A stretch of 64,000 nucleotides of DNA from NCBI RefSeq assembly GCF_013141725.1, contig NZ_WHNZ01000015.1, forward strand, positions 434,001 through 498,000, written 5' to 3'. The notes under the pieces are model-generated. The model had not been told where the DNA came from. It made no database searches and saw only the letters and a program-made list of their open reading frames with translations. This document shows, one piece after another, positions 38,329 through 46,951 of this stretch (within the stretch, counting starts at the first letter, position 1; each line of letters begins with the position of its first letter). Origin of the DNA: Paenibacillus planticolens. Lineage in GTDB: Bacteria; Bacillota; Bacilli; Paenibacillales; NBRC-103111. A program made the translations under genes and the position numbers.

Positions 38329-39321
38329 ATGAACTATTTGGCTGACGAACAACGATATACCCGAATGACTTATTCTCGAACAGGAAATAGCGGGCTTAAG
38401 CTGCCGCCGATCTCGCTCGGCTTATGGCATAACTTTGGCGGCACAGATACGTTTGAGAACAGCAGAGCTTTGGCGCGGCACGCGTTTGATTTGGGGATCA
38501 CGCATTTCGATCTTGCGAATAATTACGGGCCTCCGGCAGGTTCTGCGGAAGAAACTTTTGGCCGAATCATGAAAAAAGATCTGCTCCCGTACCGCGATGA
38601 GCTCATCGTTGCCACGAAGGCAGGCTACTGCATGTGGGACGGTCCTTATGGGGAACGAGGCTCCCGTAAAAGTATGCTGTCCAGCCTCGATCAAAGCTTG
38701 AAGCGGTTAGGCATGGATTATGTCGATATCTATTATTCGCATCGCTTTGATGCCGAAACCCCGCTCGAAGAAACGATGGGAGCTCTGGATCAAGCTGTAC
38801 GTCAAGGGAAAGCGCTGTATGTGGGCGTGTCCAACTATAATGCGGAGCAGACGGAGCAGGCTGCCCGTATTTTGAAAAGCCTCGGAACGCCGTTCGTGAT
38901 CCATCAAGTCCACTATTCGATGTTCGAAAGACGATTGGAACAAGGGCTGCAGGACGTGCTGGCCAAAGAGGGCGTTGGTACGATCGCTTATAGTCCATTA
39001 GCCAGGGGGCTGCTCACCGACCGTTACCTGGAGAACATTCCAGCGGACTCTCGCGCAGCAGGCGCCAGCGTGTTTCTGAGACCTGAAGACATTACAGAGG
39101 AGAAAATCGCAAAGTCCCGCTTGTTGAATGCGCTGGCGCAGGAACGAGGGCAAAGTCTGGCCCAAATGGCCTTGGCATGGGTTCTGCGCAACGGACATGT
39201 GACCTCATCTTTAATCGGTGCAAGTAAAGTGAAGCAATTAGAGGATAATGTGGCGGCTCTGAACCAGCTGCATTTTACAGAAGATGAATTAGCTCTAATC
39301 GATCAAATTCTGGCAGGGTAA
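38329..39321 (+). CDS. Aldo/keto reductase, YghZ-like
   Basis: A 330-residue NADPH-dependent aldo/keto reductase of the AKR14 (YghZ, L-glyceraldehyde-3-phosphate reductase) group. Catalytic Asp, Tyr, Lys and His are readable in HFDLANNYGPP (Asp/Tyr), VATKAGY (Lys) and YYSHRFD (His). The C-terminal SSLIGASKVKQLEDN loop binds the cofactor phosphate. It lies 18 bases after the second GH36 gene with TAGGAGGTACC as ribosome site. In a sugar-acid setting it may reduce a keto or aldehyde product; the true substrate is unknown. Confidence 0.92.
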   Translation: MNYLADEQRYTRMTYSRTGNSGLKLPPISLGLWHNFGGTDTFENSRALARHAFDLGITHFDLANNYGPPAGSAEETFGRIMKKDLLPYRDELIVATKAGYCMWDGPYGERGSRKSMLSSLDQSLKRLGMDYVDIYYSHRFDAETPLEETMGALDQAVRQGKALYVGVSNYNAEQTEQAARILKSLGTPFVIHQVHYSMFERRLEQGLQDVLAKEGVGTIAYSPLARGLLTDRYLENIPADSRAAGASVFLRPEDITEEKIAKSRLLNALAQERGQSLAQMALAWVLRNGHVTSSLIGASKVKQLEDNVAALNQLHFTEDELALIDQILAG

Positions 39322-39364
39322 TCGATCGGGATATCGTTCGTTGTCGCAGAGGGAGGAATCAAGG

Positions 39365-40576
39365 ATGAACAGTGGGATACAACGCAGTAAGGAAGCGTTC
39401 GCAGCGCATATTATGCAGCTGCAGGTTTTGGATACACACACCCATCTGGTGGGGGATCGCCTCGCTGCAAGGGATTTTTGGGAAATCGCTCATTATTTTT
39501 GGCTGTTTCGCGAGATGCAGGCAGCGGGCTATCCGTCAAGTGCGATGGAGCTTCCGGAGGATTTGCGGATCGATGCGTTTCTGGAGGCTTACCATGAGAC
39601 TAGAAACACCTTGATGAACATAGCGTTCACCCACATTTTCAGAGATCTTTACGGCATTGAGATTAGCGACAAAGCTTCCGTGTGGGAAGCCATTGCTGCC
39701 GTCAAACAGTCCGCTCAAAGGGCCGACTGGGCGCAGGAGGTAGCGGACCGCATGCAAGCGCGCCGGTTCGTCGTGAATATACCGGAGCATACGGAGTTTC
39801 AAGGCATGAGGCAGAATGCCATCCTTATCCCGCGTATTGACGGGAGAATAGGCCCATGGGTCAAAGAGATCGAATCGTCGAATAACCCGGCTACCGCTTT
39901 TGCGCAAACACGTCTGAAATTGGCGCAGTTATTGGACGCGTACCAAGAGGAAGGCATCATAGGCATCATGACGACTCTGCCGGGTTATGAAGCTAGCGCC
40001 AACCGAAAGGTTGTCATCGGGCAGGGGAGCACCAAAGATGAGATTCTCATGATGCTTCTGCACGAGATCGGTGCGGCTGCCGAACAGAGAGGGCTGCTCC
40101 TTCAATTATTCCTAGGCGTGGAACGCTCCTGGTGCGGAACCGCCACCCCGGTTAACGATCCGGCCCGTATCTTGAAGCTATCTGCCCTATTCGAAACGTA
40201 TGCCTGCCCGTTTGAGCTTGTCGTGGCTTCAGAGCTTAATAATCTAGATATCGTACAAGCGGCATGGAACTTTCCCAATGTTCATGTAGGTGGCCATTGG
40301 TGGTTTAACTTTCGGGCGAGCACGTACCGTGACAGCATGCAGTACAGGTTGGAAGCGCTTCCGGCCATCAAGAGCTCACTGATTGTGTCTGACGCCCGTT
40401 GTATGGAGTGGAGCTACGGTAAAATTGTCGTGATCAAACGATTGGTGAGCGAATTCTTATGGAACCAAATCGAGGCGGGGTGGATCGATCAGGATGCGGC
40501 TATCCGGATTGCAGAGAATTGGCTGTACCGAAGCGCAGCTAAGCGGTATGGTCTTGAGGAACTCTTTCGATCGTAA
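39365..40576 (+). CDS. Uronate-isomerase-like amidohydrolase
   Basis: 403 residues related to the uronate isomerase (UxaC) branch of the amidohydrolase superfamily. Visible marks are the metal-binding DTHTHL at the N-terminus, a GGHWWFN segment like the WWF motif of UxaC, and SDARCMEWSYGK with the late catalytic Asp. It is shorter than UxaC (about 470) and diverged, so the exact reaction is open; converting galacturonate to tagaturonate would fit the GH4 alpha-galacturonidase encoded in the same unit. The ATG at 39365 follows GGGAGGAATC; an upstream ATG at 39341 is less likely. It closes the first catabolic operon. Confidence 0.75.
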   Translation: MNSGIQRSKEAFAAHIMQLQVLDTHTHLVGDRLAARDFWEIAHYFWLFREMQAAGYPSSAMELPEDLRIDAFLEAYHETRNTLMNIAFTHIFRDLYGIEISDKASVWEAIAAVKQSAQRADWAQEVADRMQARRFVVNIPEHTEFQGMRQNAILIPRIDGRIGPWVKEIESSNNPATAFAQTRLKLAQLLDAYQEEGIIGIMTTLPGYEASANRKVVIGQGSTKDEILMMLLHEIGAAAEQRGLLLQLFLGVERSWCGTATPVNDPARILKLSALFETYACPFELVVASELNNLDIVQAAWNFPNVHVGGHWWFNFRASTYRDSMQYRLEALPAIKSSLIVSDARCMEWSYGKIVVIKRLVSEFLWNQIEAGWIDQDAAIRIAENWLYRSAAKRYGLEELFRS

Positions 40577-40582
40577 AAAAAC

Positions 40583-40596
40583 ACAAAGCGCTATAA
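40583..40596 (+). promoter_or_regulatory. Weak cre-like site before the lpl-type transporter genes
   Basis: ACAAAGCGCTATAA matches the cre consensus at 11 of 14 positions including the central CG, 80 bases before the permease gene. Only suggestive. Confidence 0.3.
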
Positions 40597-40676
40597 GTTT
40601 CACCATCGCTACCTACTACCAACCCTTGTAAGATAAAAGAGTAGATGAATGCAGCACGCACGAAGGGGAGGAGAAC

Positions 40677-41633
40677 ATGGCCAGTAAAATTCAGCCATCC
40701 GATCGAACGGTTTACGATTTCTCATCGCAGAGTCAGAAATGGGCTTTTATGCGAAAACATTGGCCGATTTATGTGATTTCATTACCGGGAATTATTTATT
40801 TCTTGCTGTTTAAATATATCCCGTTATTCGGTTCTGTCATTGCTTTTCAAAACTACAACATCTTCAAGGGAATCAAAGGGAGTCCATGGGTCGGTCTGGA
40901 AAATTTCCATCGCATGTTTCAGTATACGGAGTTTTTGCAGATTTTGAAAAATACGATTTTGATCGGCATGTATGATCTTCTGTTCGCCTTTCCGGTTCCT
41001 ATTATATTGGCCCTTCTGATCAATGAAATACGGGTCATGGCTTACAAACGAATCGTGCAAACGGTGGTCTATATGCCGCACTTTCTTTCGTGGGTCATTG
41101 TCGGCGGGGTTGTCGTCGGCGTGCTGTCGCCTTCCACGGGAATTGTCAATCATCTTCTCGGCTTATTCGGCATCGATCCGATTTACTTTTTAGGGGAAAA
41201 TGAGTATATCCGTACGATTCTCATCTCCTCCGGGGTTTGGAAAGACAGCGGTTGGGGAACGATCATCTATTTGGCTGCGATTGCGGGGATTAATCCCGAT
41301 CTGTATGAAGCAGCTCAAATCGATGGCGCCAGTCGCATCAGGCAAGTGTTTTCCATCACGATTCCGACGATTTTACCGACCATTGTCATTTTGTTCCTGC
41401 TCCATATTGGCAACTTTCTCGACTTTGGCTTCGAACGCGTATTTGTCTTCCTTAATCCGCTTAACAACGAAAATGGGGAAATTATCGATACGTTTGTATA
41501 CCGTGCAGGTCTTGTTGACCGTCAATACAGCTATACAACGGCCATTGGGCTGTTCAAATCGGTTGTAGGTTTAGCCTTAATTATGATCAGCAATACATTC
41601 AGTAAAAAGATGACGGGCGAAGGCTTGTATTGA
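40677..41633 (+). CDS. ABC transporter permease, LplB type
   Basis: A 318-residue membrane permease with six predicted helices, of the LplB/YteP family linked to import of complex glycan fragments. LPGIIYFLLFKYIPLFGSVIAF is the first helix and the EAA loop is EAAQIDGASRIRQVFSITIP. GGGGAGGAGAAC is the ribosome site. Partner permease 30 bases downstream, followed by two binding lipoproteins. As with the other importer, no ATPase gene is present; an MsmX-like ATPase is presumably shared. Relatives work with unsaturated rhamnogalacturonan or similar oligosaccharides. Confidence 0.92.
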   Translation: MASKIQPSDRTVYDFSSQSQKWAFMRKHWPIYVISLPGIIYFLLFKYIPLFGSVIAFQNYNIFKGIKGSPWVGLENFHRMFQYTEFLQILKNTILIGMYDLLFAFPVPIILALLINEIRVMAYKRIVQTVVYMPHFLSWVIVGGVVVGVLSPSTGIVNHLLGLFGIDPIYFLGENEYIRTILISSGVWKDSGWGTIIYLAAIAGINPDLYEAAQIDGASRIRQVFSITIPTILPTIVILFLLHIGNFLDFGFERVFVFLNPLNNENGEIIDTFVYRAGLVDRQYSYTTAIGLFKSVVGLALIMISNTFSKKMTGEGLY

Positions 41634-41663
41634 TGTCACGGATACGAAAGGAGGCAAATCGCT

Positions 41664-42533
41664 ATGATTATGACAAGAGGCCATAAAATTTTCAATTTCT
41701 TCAATGTTGTATTGTTAGGGGCTATCGGATTAAGTATGGTGCTCCCCCTTATCCATATTATTGCGCAATCCTTAAGCAATAACGTTGCGATTAACGCAGG
41801 GCATGTATCGTTGTGGCCGGTTGGTTTTACATTGGGAAGCTATAAGCTGATTCTGCAAGATCCGACGATTTGGCTAGGGTTTCGGAACAGCGTTATTATT
41901 ACTGTTTTCGGTACTTTCATTAATTTGTTCATGACAACAACGCTGGCTTATCCGTTATCCAGACCTGAATATTTGTTTCGTAAAACGATTCTGATCATGG
42001 TGCTGTTTACGCTGATCTTCAGCGCGCCGTTAATTCCGAATTATTTGCTGGTCAAACAGTTAGGTCTGCTCAATACGCTTTGGGCTTTAATGCTCCCGAT
42101 GGCGATTAGCGCTTTTAATTTATTTGTCATGCGTTCTTTTTTTCTGAACCTTCCGGTTGAGCTGCTGGATTCAGGAAGAATGGACGGATGCGGTGAGTTT
42201 CGCATTTTGTGGAACATTGTACTGCCGCTTTCCAAACCTGCCATGGCGACCATGGGGATTATGTACGCAGTAGGACATTGGAATCGTTATGCCGAAGCTG
42301 TATTTTACATCGACCACCGAAACTTGATTCCGCTGCAGGTCAAGTTGCGGGAAATTGTCTTCACGGATCAGTTCGGCCAATCGGACTTATCGTCCGAATT
42401 AATGCTCTTTCTTTCACCGGAAGGAATTAAGATGGCGGTTATTGTCGTCGCTACGATTCCAATCCTCCTTATCTATCCGTTCCTGCAAAAACACTTTATT
42501 CAAGGCATGATGGTAGGATCAGTCAAGTCTTAA
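41664..42533 (+). CDS. ABC transporter permease, LplC/YtcP type
   Basis: 289 residues, six predicted membrane helices, second permease of the importer. The EAA-type loop is seen as LLDSGRMDGCGEFRILWNIVLPL and the C-terminus carries the usual KHFIQGMMVGSVKS ending. It is 30 bases after the LplB-like gene, with AAAGGAGGCAA as ribosome site, and 45 bases before the first binding lipoprotein. Together they form a CUT1-type importer. Confidence 0.92.
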   Translation: MIMTRGHKIFNFFNVVLLGAIGLSMVLPLIHIIAQSLSNNVAINAGHVSLWPVGFTLGSYKLILQDPTIWLGFRNSVIITVFGTFINLFMTTTLAYPLSRPEYLFRKTILIMVLFTLIFSAPLIPNYLLVKQLGLLNTLWALMLPMAISAFNLFVMRSFFLNLPVELLDSGRMDGCGEFRILWNIVLPLSKPAMATMGIMYAVGHWNRYAEAVFYIDHRNLIPLQVKLREIVFTDQFGQSDLSSELMLFLSPEGIKMAVIVVATIPILLIYPFLQKHFIQGMMVGSVKS

Positions 42534-42578
42534 CCGTATGGAAACGCGTCTAATTTCGATTAGAAAGAAGGGATTCCA

Positions 42579-44150
42579 TTGAGAAAAGCAGTAACCGTGG
42601 CGCTTATCGGAGCACTGTCTCTCGGTACCATGGCCGGATGCTCCACAGGAACAACTCAGCCGCAGGAAACAGCAATGTCTACAGCGACAACCGGAGTAAA
42701 GAAACCGCCGACGAAATTTTCCATATCCTATCCGACGACTGCGAATACCGGTTACCATACCCGTGTTGATATTAACAATGACAAATGGGTTAAAAAGTTA
42801 GAAGAGCTGACGGGCACAGATCTCACGCTCAGAATAACGGAAGTTAGCAAAATGAGTGTTATGTTCGCAAGCAATGACGTGCCCGATGTGGTTGGAAGCT
42901 TGGGAACAGCGACAGATAAAGCGATGTCAGGTTCGGTAGAAGCGGGCATGTTTATGCCGCTGGATGACTTGCTGAAGCAGAATGCTCCTAATTTGATGAA
43001 ATTGGTGCCGAAGGAAGCATGGGAGGCTGTTTCGTATAAAGGCAAAATTTATGGTATTCCAAACTGGCTGAACAATCCGTCCCGGCGCGCCACCTTCATT
43101 CGCAGCGATCTTCTGGAGAAATCGGGGCTGCCGGCGCCGAAAACAGTTGACGACTTTTTGAATGTACTCCGCAAATTTAAAGAAATGGGCGTCAAGTATC
43201 CGTATGGGGGGCGTGAAACACTGAAATATGCCGATACGATCCTCGGCGCATACGACGTGCTTCCATATAAAGAACAGTTCGAATTGGTAGACGGCCAAGT
43301 CGTACCGAAATTTTTCGATGTAGACAATATGACGAAGGCGTTGACGGTCTATAAGACCATGTTTGATGAAGGGCTGATGGCCAAGGAATTCGCAACGACG
43401 TCATCTACCGATTGGTTGAAAAATATTCGTGCCGGCGATGTTGGCATCTGGTCATCCAACCTGGTTAGCTTAAATGACTTCCGGACGAATATTCCGAATG
43501 CAGTGAAGGGCGCTAAGGTCGATGTAATCTCTTCGCCGAAGGGACCGGAAGGCAAAAGCGGTTATCTCATGTATTTGCCAGTTACAAGTGCGCATTATAT
43601 TAACAAAAATGTGAAGCCTGAGACAGCAGCGGAAATTGTAAAGTATTTCGATTGGATGTCGTCAGACGAAGCTTATAAGTTTTTCACTTTCGGAATCGAA
43701 GGCGATACATACACGGTGGTCGATGGTAAAATTAAGTATAAGGAACCGACCAACAAAGAGGAACAAGAAGAGCAGGATCATCGGGGTACCTTGCACTCCG
43801 CCCATGAAAGCACCGTTAACCGTCTGAAAATGGAAACAGATCCTAACGGTCCGTATATTTTGAATGCCTTTGATAACGTGCTTGCCCATGAAGGGTTATC
43901 CGGCATTGGCTTTGCTCCCGATTTGGAGGCTAATAGCAAATTCCCCGACGCTGCTTCACCGGGTTCGGATGCAGCTCCGAAAATCATTATGGATCATATG
44001 ATCAAAATGATATACGGCAAAGAACCGATTTCCGACTGGCCGAAGGTCATTGAAGAGTATAAAAGCAAAGGCGGATATGAGATCATCAAAGAAGCAACCG
44101 ACCGTTATCAGAATAAAAAGGGTGTACTTCTCCTAGGGAAGAAACTGTGA
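42579..44150 (+). CDS. LplA-type binding lipoprotein, copy 1
   Basis: A 523-residue solute-binding lipoprotein. It starts with TTG at 42579, eight bases after GAAGGGA. The lipoprotein signal is MRKAVTVALIG with lipobox TMAGC (Cys at about residue 21). The mature part has blocks such as MFASNDVPDVV, GKIYGIPNWLNNPSRR and MIYGKEPISDWPKVIEEY. It is closely similar along its full length to the next gene, marking a tandem duplication. A terminator follows, so copies 1 and 2 are separate transcripts. Confidence 0.92.
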   Translation: MRKAVTVALIGALSLGTMAGCSTGTTQPQETAMSTATTGVKKPPTKFSISYPTTANTGYHTRVDINNDKWVKKLEELTGTDLTLRITEVSKMSVMFASNDVPDVVGSLGTATDKAMSGSVEAGMFMPLDDLLKQNAPNLMKLVPKEAWEAVSYKGKIYGIPNWLNNPSRRATFIRSDLLEKSGLPAPKTVDDFLNVLRKFKEMGVKYPYGGRETLKYADTILGAYDVLPYKEQFELVDGQVVPKFFDVDNMTKALTVYKTMFDEGLMAKEFATTSSTDWLKNIRAGDVGIWSSNLVSLNDFRTNIPNAVKGAKVDVISSPKGPEGKSGYLMYLPVTSAHYINKNVKPETAAEIVKYFDWMSSDEAYKFFTFGIEGDTYTVVDGKIKYKEPTNKEEQEEQDHRGTLHSAHESTVNRLKMETDPNGPYILNAFDNVLAHEGLSGIGFAPDLEANSKFPDAASPGSDAAPKIIMDHMIKMIYGKEPISDWPKVIEEYKSKGGYEIIKEATDRYQNKKGVLLLGKKL

Positions 44151-44163
44151 AAAACAAATGAAA

Positions 44164-44192
44164 AGACTGTCCCTGTGCGGGACGGTTTTTTG
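44164..44192 (+). terminator. Terminator between the two LplA-type genes
   Basis: ACTGTCCC-TGTGC-GGGACGGT forms an eight-pair stem (one G-T) followed by TTTTT. It ends the permease-lplA1 transcript. Confidence 0.8.
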
Positions 44193-44291
44193 TCACATGC
44201 TAATCGTCTGGCAATCGTATAAAATGACAGGTCTCCTTAAATTTATACATTTAGAAAATAAATCATAATCGCTATGATAATGTCAGATCAT

Positions 44292-44305
44292 TGAAATCGC
44301 TTGCA
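44292..44305 (+). promoter_or_regulatory. CcpA catabolite-responsive element (cre)
   Basis: TGAAATCGCTTGCA matches TGWAANCGNTNWCA at 13 of 14 positions. It is 25 bases before the second LplA-type start and just after a possible GATAAT -10, so CcpA would repress that gene. Confidence 0.65.
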
Positions 44306-44330
44306 AACAAACAAGGAAAGCAGGGGTTAT

Positions 44331-45905
44331 ATGAAAAAACCGATCAGTCTCGCTCTGGCTGTCATCCTGACAGCATCTGCACTCACGGCTTGTTCGACAG
44401 ATGAGAAAACAACTGAAAAAGCATCGTCGCAGCCGTCTGCAATTACGAAGAAAGAACCGGCGAAATTCTCTATCCTTTTTCCAACGACGGTAAGTACGGG
44501 CTATCATACCCGTGTGCCGGATTTGAACAAGGACAAATGGGTGCTGAAGCTTGAGCAGTTAACGAACACGGATTTGGACGTTAAAGTGATGGAGGATGCC
44601 AAATTCGGCGTTATGTTCGCAAGCAACGATATTCCCGATGTTGTCGGCAGTATCGGCGGCCCGGGCAGCAAATCGATGTCCGGTTCCGTGGAGAACGGCG
44701 TATTTATGCCGCTGGACGATCTGCTGAAGCAGAATGCTCCGAATTTGCTGAAAATAATTCCAAAGGCGGCTTGGGACAGCGTCTCCTATAACGGCAAAAT
44801 TTATGGGGTTCCTGAATTTCTGAGCAATCCGTCCCGTCGATCTACGTTCATTCGTACAGATCTACTGGAAAAAACAGGGCTTCAACCGCCGAAAACGGTG
44901 GATGAATTTCTTAATGTGCTGCGGGCGTTCAAGAAGCTCGGTGTAGAGAATCCTTACCAAATGAGAGAAAACTTCAAGTATGCGGACGTTATTTTGGGAG
45001 CGTACGATGTACTGCCTTATAAGGATCAATTTGAGCTGGTAGACGGTCAGGTTGTCCCGAAATTTTTCGATGTGGAAAATGTCCAGAAAGCTCTTACTAC
45101 ATACAAAACGATGTATGACGAAGGCTTGATTCCAAAGGAATTCGCTACGATCACCTCCACCGATTTTTCAAAGAATATTGAATCGGGCAAAGCGGGGATT
45201 TGGTCGCAGAACGCTTCAGGTTTGCCGGGGTACCGCACGAAAATTCAGCAAGCCGTACCGGGGTCCAAGGTTGATATTGTCGCATCGCCGAAAGGACCGG
45301 AAGGCAAAGGCGGATACTTCTACTATGCGCCGGTCATCCGTACCTTCTTTATTAACAAAAATGTGAAGCAAGAAACAGCAGCAAACATTGTTAAAATGTT
45401 CGATTGGATGGTGTCGCCGGAAGCCGAAACCTTCTTCACCTTCGGAATTGAAGGGGATACCTACACCAAGGACAGCAGCGGAAACATCAATTATAAATTC
45501 CCTACGACGAAGGAAGAGACCGATGAAGAAGGTTTCCGCAGCGGAACCTTGTGGGCCGTGCATGACTCCACTTACAATAAGCCAAGGCTGCTGCTGAACG
45601 AGGATGGCAAAGCGACTTTGAAAGCATTCGATGAGGTATTGACCAAGGAAGGGCTATCAGGCATCGGATTTTATCCGGATTTGAGCACGTTCTCCAAATT
45701 CCCTGATTTAGCGGCGCCACAACCCGACGTTGGTCCCAAAATCATCGTGGATCACATGATTAAAATGATTTACGGTAAAGAACCTATCTCCGATTGGCCA
45801 AAAGTGATCGAAGAGTATAAGGCCAAAGGCGGCAATGAAATTATTAAAGAAGCGACAGAGCGCTGGAACAAGAAGCAAGGCGCGGTTATGATCGATATTA
45901 AATAG
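44331..45905 (+). CDS. LplA-type binding lipoprotein, copy 2
   Basis: A 524-residue solute-binding lipoprotein, tandem paralogue of the preceding gene. Lipoprotein signal MKKPISLALAVILTASAL then the lipobox Cys in LTACS. It shares long blocks with copy 1 (FAILFPTT-like start, SGSVENGVFMPLDDLLKQN, LVDGQVVPKFFDVEN, EPISDWPKVIEEYK). The ATG at 44331 follows AAGGAAAGCAGGGG; an upstream ATG at 44301 would fall inside the cre site. With its own promoter and cre, it may bind a different oligosaccharide or provide extra binding protein for the same permeases. A terminator lies after it. Confidence 0.92.
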   Translation: MKKPISLALAVILTASALTACSTDEKTTEKASSQPSAITKKEPAKFSILFPTTVSTGYHTRVPDLNKDKWVLKLEQLTNTDLDVKVMEDAKFGVMFASNDIPDVVGSIGGPGSKSMSGSVENGVFMPLDDLLKQNAPNLLKIIPKAAWDSVSYNGKIYGVPEFLSNPSRRSTFIRTDLLEKTGLQPPKTVDEFLNVLRAFKKLGVENPYQMRENFKYADVILGAYDVLPYKDQFELVDGQVVPKFFDVENVQKALTTYKTMYDEGLIPKEFATITSTDFSKNIESGKAGIWSQNASGLPGYRTKIQQAVPGSKVDIVASPKGPEGKGGYFYYAPVIRTFFINKNVKQETAANIVKMFDWMVSPEAETFFTFGIEGDTYTKDSSGNINYKFPTTKEETDEEGFRSGTLWAVHDSTYNKPRLLLNEDGKATLKAFDEVLTKEGLSGIGFYPDLSTFSKFPDLAAPQPDVGPKIIVDHMIKMIYGKEPISDWPKVIEEYKAKGGNEIIKEATERWNKKQGAVMIDIK

Positions 45906-45919
45906 GCTGTTGAACGAAG

Positions 45920-45963
45920 AAAGTATCCTTACAGCAAGGTAACCTGCTGAGGGATACTTTTTT
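45920..45963 (+). terminator. Terminator after second LplA-type gene
   Basis: AAAGTATCC and GGATACTTT pair outside, with an inner CAGCA...TGCTG helix, followed by TTT. The next gene starts only about 25 bases later, so the hairpin could also act as an attenuator. Confidence 0.65.
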
Positions 45964-45988
45964 CGAAACGATGGAAGGGGACCAGCAG

Positions 45989-46951
45989 TTGAAAGCGATA
46001 TTGGTGGGTTTGGGTGCTGCAGGATTTAGTTGGTATAAACGTTTGCGAGATCGTGGATTATTAGCAGCAGTGGTTGAGGTGGATGTGGCGATGAAAGCGA
46101 AGATGGGGGAAGATCCCTTTCCCTTTTATACTTCGTTAGAGGAAGCCTTGCAGCATGAGCAGGCGGATTTTCTTGTCAACGTGACTTCGCCGATGATGCA
46201 CACGGCGGTGAATCACGCGGCATTTGACCGTAAGCTGGCAGTTTTGTGCGAAAAGCCGATTTCTTTTGACTATGAGGAATCCATTGAAGTTGTCGCCCGG
46301 GCAGAGCGGGAAAAGCTGCCTTTTATGATTGCCGAAAATTATCGCAGGATGCCGTATATCCGTAAAACGAAACAGCTTCTGGACGAAGGCGTTATCGGAA
46401 GTTTGTCTTCTTTGGATATACAGTTTTACAGGTACCACAACGTACAAAGGAAATATACAGTCAGTGTCCTGGATGATATCGGTGTTCATCACATGGACTT
46501 GCTTCGTTATTTAAGCGGTAGAGAAGGAAAATCGGTGCAGGCCAGGCTGTATAATCCGGTTAATGCGTGGGAACAGGAAGGCGCCGTCATTAATGCTTAC
46601 GCGTTCTTTGAAATGGATAACGGGATTACGGCTTCGTACAGCGCATCCATCTCAGCCAGAGGGACCGAAACGCCATGGAGCGGAAATTGGCGAATCGAAG
46701 GCACTGAGGGAGCGATCGAAGTCGTCGATAAGGAAATTCGCGTCATCAAGGACGGGAAGGCGCTGCTGATCGAAGATTACAGCGGTGTGGACGAAACGGA
46801 TACGCTGGACGAATTTGTGGATTCGCTGCGGGAGAGGCGCGAAGCGGAAACAAGCGGCAGGGATTATTTGAAAACGCAGGCGATTGTGCATTATGCCAAG
46901 CTGGCAAGCGAGTCTGGTCAGACTTGCGTCATTGAGGTTCCGACTTTATAG
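45989..46951 (+). CDS. Gfo/Idh/MocA family oxidoreductase
   Basis: A 320-residue NAD(P)-dependent sugar dehydrogenase-like protein. The Rossmann start ILVGLGAAGFSW, the catalytic-region EKPIS motif (LCEKPISFDYEE) and the DIGVHHMDLLRYL segment with metal/substrate His are family marks. Members oxidise sugars, inositols or act in glycosidic bond cleavage by oxidation. I chose the TTG at 45989, seven bases after GAAGGGG; an ATG at 45971 has no ribosome site. The stop is directly followed by the GH31 start, so the two are likely co-translated and work on the same sugar. Confidence 0.85.
   Translation: MKAILVGLGAAGFSWYKRLRDRGLLAAVVEVDVAMKAKMGEDPFPFYTSLEEALQHEQADFLVNVTSPMMHTAVNHAAFDRKLAVLCEKPISFDYEESIEVVARAEREKLPFMIAENYRRMPYIRKTKQLLDEGVIGSLSSLDIQFYRYHNVQRKYTVSVLDDIGVHHMDLLRYLSGREGKSVQARLYNPVNAWEQEGAVINAYAFFEMDNGITASYSASISARGTETPWSGNWRIEGTEGAIEVVDKEIRVIKDGKALLIEDYSGVDETDTLDEFVDSLRERREAETSGRDYLKTQAIVHYAKLASESGQTCVIEVPTL

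Noticed and set aside
42547..42565. Possible cre (TGGAAACGCGTCTA) before the first LplA-type gene
   Set aside because: Only about 10 of 14 positions fit, with mismatches at conserved outer positions.
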